Shown: positions 38,201 to 47,200 of the stretch, one piece after another
How positions within the stretch are numbered: the stretch's first letter is position 1
How the letters are laid out: each line of letters begins with the position of its first letter
Source: Nemopilema nomurai
Taxonomy: Eukaryota; Cnidaria; Scyphozoa; Rhizostomeae; Rhizostomatidae
Reading direction: 5' to 3'
Assembly: GCA_003864495.1 (NCBI GenBank)
Contig: PEDN01001353.1
Coordinates: 496,001-560,000, forward strand
Length of the DNA: 64,000 bases
Translations under genes and position numbers: made by a program
The notes under the pieces: generated by a model
Told to the model about the DNA's origin: nothing
Databases searched by the model: none
Seen by the model: only the letters and a program-made list of their open reading frames with translations

Positions 38201-41200
38201 TTGCATTCATCCACAGATATGGTGTGTCTATTTTTGCAACCAACGACTAGTGAATAAACTTTCTAAGCAAGTTACAAGGATAAACACTAACTTGGGTGAA
38301 AGGGAATATTTTAGTTACAAAGCGCTATATTCAGTCATAAGTTTAATGCGTCTTAATCCTATTGATTCCATGCAATTAATTATGGTATCCTTTCAACAAT
38401 CATATAATGAATGAAATTAAGTAACAAGCAGTAAACGTCAACTGCTACGGTGCTTAATAACAAACAGCTAGATAGCAATGAAGCAAAAGAGTGCTAATGG
38501 CGAGATGAAAGTGAATCAGCAACATCATGATTAAAATGCTTCGATTCAGAAACGCGCTGACTTACATGGCTTGAGAATGGGTGCGGTCGATGCTCCAATT
38601 GTAGGTGTGGTTGCTAAAAATAAAGAGATGGTATTTAACATAACTGCTGCAAGGGCAAATGATTCTGTAAGGAATTGGTAAATCAGGCATCATGAAAGTT
38701 TCATCTGCGCTTCGCATTACCATTAACATGATAAACATTAACATTTCAAAACTGGATTTGTCTTGATTGATTAAATGAAGCGATAGTCTTACTTCCACAA
38801 GAATGCATGCAAGCCTTTTCATCTGGAAAGTTATTCTTTGTTCCAAGGCCTCCATAGTATTTAAACGTTGTACACTTTCCATTGGCAAAGTGGTAGCGAG
38901 TTTGGCCCTCGCAGTTGAGTCGCAGGTCTTCAGGTTTCCATAACCTGTCACAGATCCTGTTCGTCTCATATGAGTCTGAAAAAGACGAAGCGATTGCTTA
39001 GTTTCAGATAGAGCATTAAATCAATTTTCATGCTCATAAAAACTTTATATACATACAAGAAATAGATATTTTGAGCATTAATCGATACCTGTCTGAGTAG
39101 AAAGGAAAAATCTTAGCTTTAACTATTGGAAAATTTAGCGATTTTCTATAAAGAATGCTTGTAACAAAGTGCTTGGAAATGCTTGCAACAAGTAACAGAA
39201 TTCAAAAACAAAAAGCTGGGAAATGAAAAAGAAAATTAACTTACTGCAATGGTCGATACACTGAGCATAGGTGATGGTGCCTATTTTCAAGTGGATGTTT
39301 GTCATCACGTATTTCAGGTAATCTATACAGTATTTGTTTGAGGCTGCGCTGCCTTTCCATGAAAGAGAGTTGACTTCAGCTAACGCCAAAGGTTCCTCAA
39401 GAAAGACCTTGCAGATTCCCTTTTCTTGCGGCATGATGCAGGTGTTTTCTGAAAAAGAAAATTATTTTCTTCGAAAATTATTATGTTTCAGAAAAAGCAC
39501 TAGGATTTTATGTTGTTCATAAATAGCTCAGCTAACAGGGAACACTGTTTCTTTGCATTTTAAGCGCTAGGAGATCTACGCTCTGTACCACATCATATCA
39601 TATGTGCCTGTATGTGCCAGCTTTTCACATTCTTTCGATTACACCTCACGATATATGTGAATCAAGAATAAAAACTTATGAAGAAATGTTCAATGGTACT
39701 TTAAAAACACTATCATTAATGTCCACTCTACACTATGTTACATCTCAATTGGCAACGATGCATACAGAGATAGCAACACGATCATTAAAGACCATTGTGA
39801 TTAACAAAGCTATCATTTGTCGGTGAAATGATGAAATAGGGCCTTCCAACTAACAATCCGTTTGCATCTGCATAAATCTACGTAAAACTTTTTACAAAAT
39901 CAATCAGTTTACAAATTCTTACCTTTTTCGCAACGAGCTCCACTGTAGCCTGGCTTACATTGACAATCGAATTCTCCCCTTGTCACATTGTACACGCAAA
40001 GACCGCCATTGATACACTCTTGCGGGCAAAACGCTAAAGTGTAAAAAAGCAGATTGCGGACATGAAAAAAGCATCGAATCTCTTCGAAAATAGAACTCAT
40101 CTCTAAAATGCTTCTAGCAGCATTAGGGCTAAAAATTTGGAGTAAAAGCGTTAAAAAACGTATGGAAAAAGTTTCATTGTTTAAGTATTTAAAAGCTTGA
40201 TACATGCCAGTGATATCAAACTTTACTGTTAGATTCAAGTTAGGTACAAGCGGAAATACATTGAGATTAGATAAATGTGCAATACCAGTGCAAATGGAAC
40301 AAGTTGCAGGCAGTCAAGTTTCTGTCACTTACATATCTCACACCGACTGCTTAGTCGGGATTTGTATCCAGGCAGACACTCGCAAGTGTCCCAGCCCATG
40401 CACTTTCCGCCATTCTTACAGTATACTGGCTCTTTGCAAATGGCTGCAAACAAAGGCACCAAGCAAAGTAAGATTAGAGTAGGAGAAAGCTAGCAAAGTA
40501 AGGTTTCATCTATTGCCCGGTGGTGAGAGCTGTTTCTTCTTGAAGTTATCATTTCAAGGCGGTGAGAAATGGACCCCACTTAACTGTGTTATTGGCACAG
40601 TTGCTCTCAGCTGCCTTAATATAAATATGCCCTTTTCCAAAGACAGGTAATACCATACCACTGGGTAATTATGCGAACTGGATCGCTCACATATAAACTG
40701 TAACGTCAATTAAACATCCCCGGTTCGTCAAAAGTGATGCCCAGTCTATTTCCAGTTATTATGCAGTTAGGCAAGCTGAACTGTGGGGCAACAGTTTACA
40801 CGATTGAATGCACTTTTCGAGCTACCTGACTTCGTGGTCAGTAAACAGAAACGTAAGTAAAGGTCAATAAATATCCTTTACTCAATAAGCATCTACAAAG
40901 AGTAAGAATACACATTGAATACACAACGAATAGCATTTCATAAATATTCAATGAGCCATCTCCGTCTTCCATTGTTTTGGTCAGTTTCCAGGCAGCGTTT
41001 CTGCCTTCATGGGAATCTTCCTTTGCTTAACAAAGTCAAATTTCGTGAGATGTTAGAAATTAAAAAATTCACTTACGCCGATCACAGAGGTCACCACTCC
41101 AGCCTTGTGTACAATTGCAAGTGTTACGAATAGGGTCTAAACAGGTTCCACCGTTCTTGCAAGGGGTGCTGCATTTAGCTAGAGGGGAAGATCAACCATG

Positions 41201-44200
41201 TCAAGGTCACATTGAATATGGAGTCAGTTGGAAGAGCCTGGTAGCAACTGATTTACTTAACTACCAACATCATAGGGTTCTTTAAAAAGAAATCAGTTCT
41301 CTAAATAAGAGCAGTTTAAAGCACTTTCTTACGTTGAAGACTCTTTTAAAAGAGCTCTTGGTAGTTCTTGGGAACAACGCTAAAACTTTTGAATGATTAT
41401 TATCATATCTTTAAGTTGTCTCTATTTTTCTAAAAAAAAGGGAGGTGTACCAATAATACTTTTATTACGGCGTCACGAGTGTGATGCCCTGAGCATGGCG
41501 TTACCAGTTGGAGACGGTTAATGTCTACAATTTGATTCAAGGCAGAGTCATTCATTCGCCGCGTAACATCAGTGGGTACATACCGATCTCGCAAGAGGCT
41601 CCTTGGTAATAGTCAGTACACCTGCAGGTGCCAGAAATGCAAAGACCATTGTTGAGGCAAGGTGGACTACAGATCTCTGTTGAAGATTAAAATTTCATCT
41701 GTTAGCCTTTTCTTACATGGCCACTGTAAGTAATCATTTTATACATGGAAACGGTGCATGCAGGAGCGAAGAATGTGCATTGAGCAGGTAGGCAAGGCAA
41801 AAGGCATCATAACTAAAAATAAATTCACTTGGAATGAGGCATGTCTTGATGCATATCATATATGTGCTTTTATTTTTCAAAGGGCACAGGGTTTCAGCTT
41901 GATGTGCTTTAGGCAGAGATGAACAGACGGCCAAAGGAGGTCATCAATGATTTTTCCAGTGGCGAATGGGTGACTCTTTTGCAGTGGCACCAAATAGGGG
42001 GGTTTCACAATGACCCTTTGTGATGACGGGTTGCACTATACTCATAAAGTATGGCCCCGAGATGTGAATTCGCGCTTAGTAAACAAATTCACAATCACCA
42101 AGATAGAAAATGTTCCAATTCCAAGCAAGTAGTGGATTTCGAGGATTCATTGGCCTGATTCTGAGAGGTGTGCTTGGATCCATTTATTTACGAGTGGACT
42201 TTTCTACTTCCAATATTTCATTGGCATATGCATACTGCTCGACTAGCAGATGAGATTCTTTTGGAATAAAAGTGACTTACTTTCTGAGCAGTCTCGACCA
42301 GTGTATCCCTTTGGGCAAATGCAGGTGCCATTCTTGCAAACACCACCATTGGCGCAGCTTGGAATGCAAGCAACTTTGGAGAAGAAAAAACCACGAATCA
42401 GAATTTGATCCTTACATTATACATTAATCATTTCTTTACTTATACTTTCGTCATTTCTTTATCGAGCCATAAGCTTGATTCATTAATAGAGCTTGATTAA
42501 TAAAGCGTACATTCGAAAAATAAGCTCCAATAAATAAACAAATTACCCAAAAAATTGTCTTGCTGAAAAATTACCTCCCATGAATATTCCTAGTAGACCA
42601 TGAATCTATTGCAAATCCTACTACCGATATTACACTTAAAAATGGAGGCAGGGCATCATATATTTCCGCCAGTCTTCGTACCTCCCTTTTGGGCAGAGCG
42701 AGCACTCACCTTCGCGCTTTGCCTCGGGCTCTGCTGGCTTCTCGGGGGCATCTTTATTCAACTTGCTTTCTAACCTCTTTTCAAGAAGCCTTATTTTCTC
42801 CAGCAGATCAGCTTCATTGACGTCATCAGCTGTAAAAAAACCCATAATTCAACTCTAAGGTCATGTATGAGTGAAACTGTTACACATGAATATATTGCGA
42901 GCAGTGCCGTTAAAAGCCATCTGTGGTCATTACTCTTTAACTTCCTGCGGCTCAGCTAGAAGGAAGGAAAGCAGAAGTACATGGCCTGCCACGTTCTGTA
43001 AGCTATATGCAATGTGCAATGACTCGCTCCTTCGCCAAGGGGAGATTTTTTCAAGCTTTCCCTGTCAGGTCTGAATAACTGGATCTGGCTAGATGCTACG
43101 TTTACATAGCTTTCAGTTTTCACACGAGCTGTTGCTGTCAAATCAGATCCCAGACCCCCTACTAAATTGGCCTTTTGTCCTTTAAAGGCTGCTCTGATAA
43201 ATTTCCCAGGCGATGCTCTAACTTATTTCAGTAGTACATTTCAAAGTCAATAGACTCATTAAAAGGAATAGCTCTCTGGTTTTAGTTTTCAATTTTGACT
43301 TTTTTGGACAGTGCAGTTGACAAAGATCGGCTGAAACGTGGCACAATCAACAATAGCTCAAGCGCCCCTTGAAATAGAAAGGGAGGATCCCAGCCCTTGG
43401 TATCACGTAGTCCTATTGGGCGTACGTAGTTCGACTTTTAATATTGTGATAATCATATCTTGAAGGACTAACTTAACAATCTCCATCCATACTAGCAATT
43501 TCTAACAATAAAATCTACCATTCATTACACAGCGAAAGAGAGATGAAAGTAGGTAGGTTTCGGGGTATTGAATAAGTTTCCAGGGCGAACATGTTACGTA
43601 CTTTGTTTAATCGCTTTCTTTACTCTTTCAATATTCCATAGCAAGATAGAAATCAATCAATATACGCATGGCGCAACGCTTCAACCTTGGTAAACAGCCA
43701 CCCCCGCAAAGACAATAATAGTTCTCGATTTCCAAAACATTCTTCAGTTTGTTTATATAATGTCTATGTAAGATGATCATCGTTTGAGAAACTTGCATAC
43801 ACGAAGCTTCGTTTTATCGCCTGGGCAACGTTCAGGGGCGGAATCGATGCGAAAACGAAATATTTTGAAATTGATCAAATGCTTTGTTCTTTTTGACCAG
43901 ATTATCAAAACATTAAATGCGATTGGGTTAATAATCTCCCAGTTCAGACCTTACCATCTTACTGCATGAATTCAACATATGGTTACAGAATGGACCAGTT
44001 TTAGGTGAGAAGGGCCTTGAATCGCTCTCAGAAATACGCGCAAAATTCAATTGGGAAGCTCAAATGCTGATTAAATTTCTATCAACGTGCTTTTTAGATC
44101 ATTTAACAAATAAATGAACATTTCTTTATGACTTTTTTGTCTTAAAATTCTACATAAAGCCAGTTCTGTCAATTTTAGTTTGAGTGTTGCTGTTGTTGTT

Positions 44201-47200
44201 GCAAACTTATCTGATCCTGAAAGCAACGGTGAAACCAGTAGGAACAAACAATAGTGTTGGATGAAAACTGAACACACTTGTGACTGAATAGGAAAGTCAG
44301 TAGTTGTAATTGCGTCTTTAGACAAAAATAGTGAAAATTGATGTTACACGGTGCCATTGAACGAAAGTAAGACGAACGGGAAATACAGGGTTCTACTTTA
44401 GGCAGCCGTTGCTGGAGTTTCTGGATCGCACAACATAGAAGTGGCACATCACACGCAGCAATTCGACTGTATTTGGTATCACAAGAGAAATAGTCACAAC
44501 ACAATAAGGCGTACCTTCGCTCTGCTGATGGGGCTTTGGCTGTGGATTCCTATATACATCTGTGGGAGAATAAGGAAGATCGTGTTTATTCCAGTAGCAA
44601 ACGCACTCTTGTTTTTAGGACGGTTTGTACATCCACAGTTAATGGGGATGTATTGAAATCACAAAGCCAAAAGCTGCATCCAAATGTTGGTGCGTTTCAA
44701 CATCCGTTTGAATTCCAGTTAATACACCTAACCTTTAACTTTGTATTGAATGGAACTCAACAATGCCACTTATATAGATTATGCTTAATGGTACTCGCAT
44801 CATTCCAGATCAATCTATATTAGTTATATTGTTAGAGGAGAGGTTTCTCAAAACAAGCAGAAGTACTTCGTTTCCAAACATGAGAAATGCCTTTTTCAAT
44901 TACATGACGAGTATAAAGTTGGGCCTCCAACCCAGGCAAAAAATTCTGCGACACTTTGGTAAATTGAGTTTCAAATCATACAGCCCTCTACTCCTAAATC
45001 AATGTTATTATGGGAGTAATTGGGCGCGCGTTCGGGGGGGGGGTGTGGGCTACCAGCGCAAGTTATATAAAGATTAGACATTTGATTCCATTCTTGATAA
45101 AAAGTCTCAGCTTTTTATTGCCAAGATTGAAGGTGCCTTGAAAATCCACAGTAGCATAAGTAGATGGTTATAATCAAAATGAAACATGCGTGTCGTCCTA
45201 TGGTCAAATAAAATTGTCTAATGAGACCGAGCCACTGTTTTACACATGCATGTCACTTACGGTAAAACAAGTCTCCTTTTATACTACAACATTGGGTGGC
45301 GTTTGATTCGCCATAAGGATTTTGATCCTCTGTCTGCTTCATTCTTTTTTATTTTCGACACAACACGAGTTTGCCTGACAGGCATAAATTACAAAACACT
45401 TTCCAATTTACTGTAGCAAATTGCACATGATTTCAGACCTAAAGTACTAAACGATTACAAAAACAAATAAGTAAAATTCAAGTCCTACCATTTACTTGGT
45501 TATCGGCATCCTTATAACTGAGATAGTCAGGGCTGGAGAAAAGAGAACACATAAGTTCAAATTAAAAATATAAATGGCTACAACATTAAAAGGGATTAAT
45601 GAATGCGAATCCATGAATTGCCCTTTTCGGTCCAATGCATTTAGCAGGCATTGTAAGACTTGTTGAACGAGAAGGTAAGAAAAACTTGGATGACAATAAG
45701 AGGATCTTTGGTTTCCGTTTTCAAGAAAGTTAGTTTCCCTAAGAGAATATACAGTTGGATTTGGAAAATAGTTGTACCAAACGACGCATCACAGTATGCA
45801 TTATTCAGAATTCTACATTAACTGGGCGGAATGGCGGAATGATAGAAGAAGGAACCAGAGGAGCCGAATTAAAAAAAGTCTGCACACAGGCTAAGTGGGC
45901 ATACGTGTTCGATTTTGTTTTAATAGAAGTGTTTCATAGTTTCGTGTGATTCACCTCTCACCAAGTCGACGTGGTGAAGAAAAAAAAGGTTGGTGTGAAA
46001 ATACTAGCTTCGAATACACAGTAACCATGGAAACAAGCTTGCGAAAACGTAAGAAAGTTTAACACTTGGTAAAGAAACCTGAAAGAATGGAAGGGGTGTG
46101 ATACTTCTAAGGAACATGGAAAGTGATAGGTATTTCGGCTAATCAGATAAACACAGAGTGAACATAAGCAAATTCACACTTCGTAATCGATTCACATCGA
46201 GTACTCTTAACTTATAATGCCAAAAGCGCGCTCGAAACTGGTCATTAGTTGCGCTTTGCAGATCAGAAACAAATCAGAAATTAAAGTGTTTCCCCAACTG
46301 CAAGAAAAAGGACACCACTTATCTAGTTGATGCAGTTAAGATATAGAACTTACTTCCACCTTGAACCTTTATAGAAAAATAAGGAAACCTTCTAGAAGGA
46401 AATTTTGTATGGTCGATGCATAAAAATAATTGAAAAAAAATTAAACTTGAGTCTTTGGTAGAGACGCTCATTTATATTCAAGTCTGTGGGGGTAAAGTTC
46501 ACACGTGATAATGTTCGAGCGTACATGTGATCATTTTCTTCCATGTGATCACTTTCTTCCGTGATCAATTTCTAACATGTGATCAATTTCTAACATGTGA
46601 TCACTTGTCACAGGTGATCACATTTCATGTGGTCAATTGACCAATGTAACAATACCAACATAAAACACTGGACGATTGCTGGCGTTGCCATGGTAGCATC
46701 GGTCTTTCATGTGATCAGTTCAGAAACAGCCAATCACAATTAAGCCATATAACACTAGCCATTGATGCTAGATAACAGATGTATTATGTAATCTTTGATA
46801 TATAACTTTTATTTTAGATGTATAATTCCCCTTTGATAAACTATTAGGGAGAAGGAGAAATGACTTTTGAAACCCGTTAGTCAAGAACTCAACATCTTGA
46901 TTGGCTTTTTTATGATTCTCATTCTTCAGACACCATTCAAACAAGGTCGTCGCTAGGGGCTTGAACTTAAATATAATGCCTTATTTGTAAGAAATTTAAG
47001 AGGGATTATCAATTAGAAAGCAGTGGATTTTAGCGATTTAACTACTATCACAATCGATCATTAGAAACATCCTGCAATATCACCGAAGGCTAATACAATT
47101 CGTACTACGGAAAGTTGAAAGCTAAATATAATCCGTCATACCATGTTCACCAGAAGGAATGAATAAGAGTCGAGATTGTATATTGGCCGATTAGGTTTTG

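Noticed and set aside
45033..45045. G-run as a possible G-quadruplex
   Set aside because: It is a single short homopolymer in an intron and does not form four G tracts.
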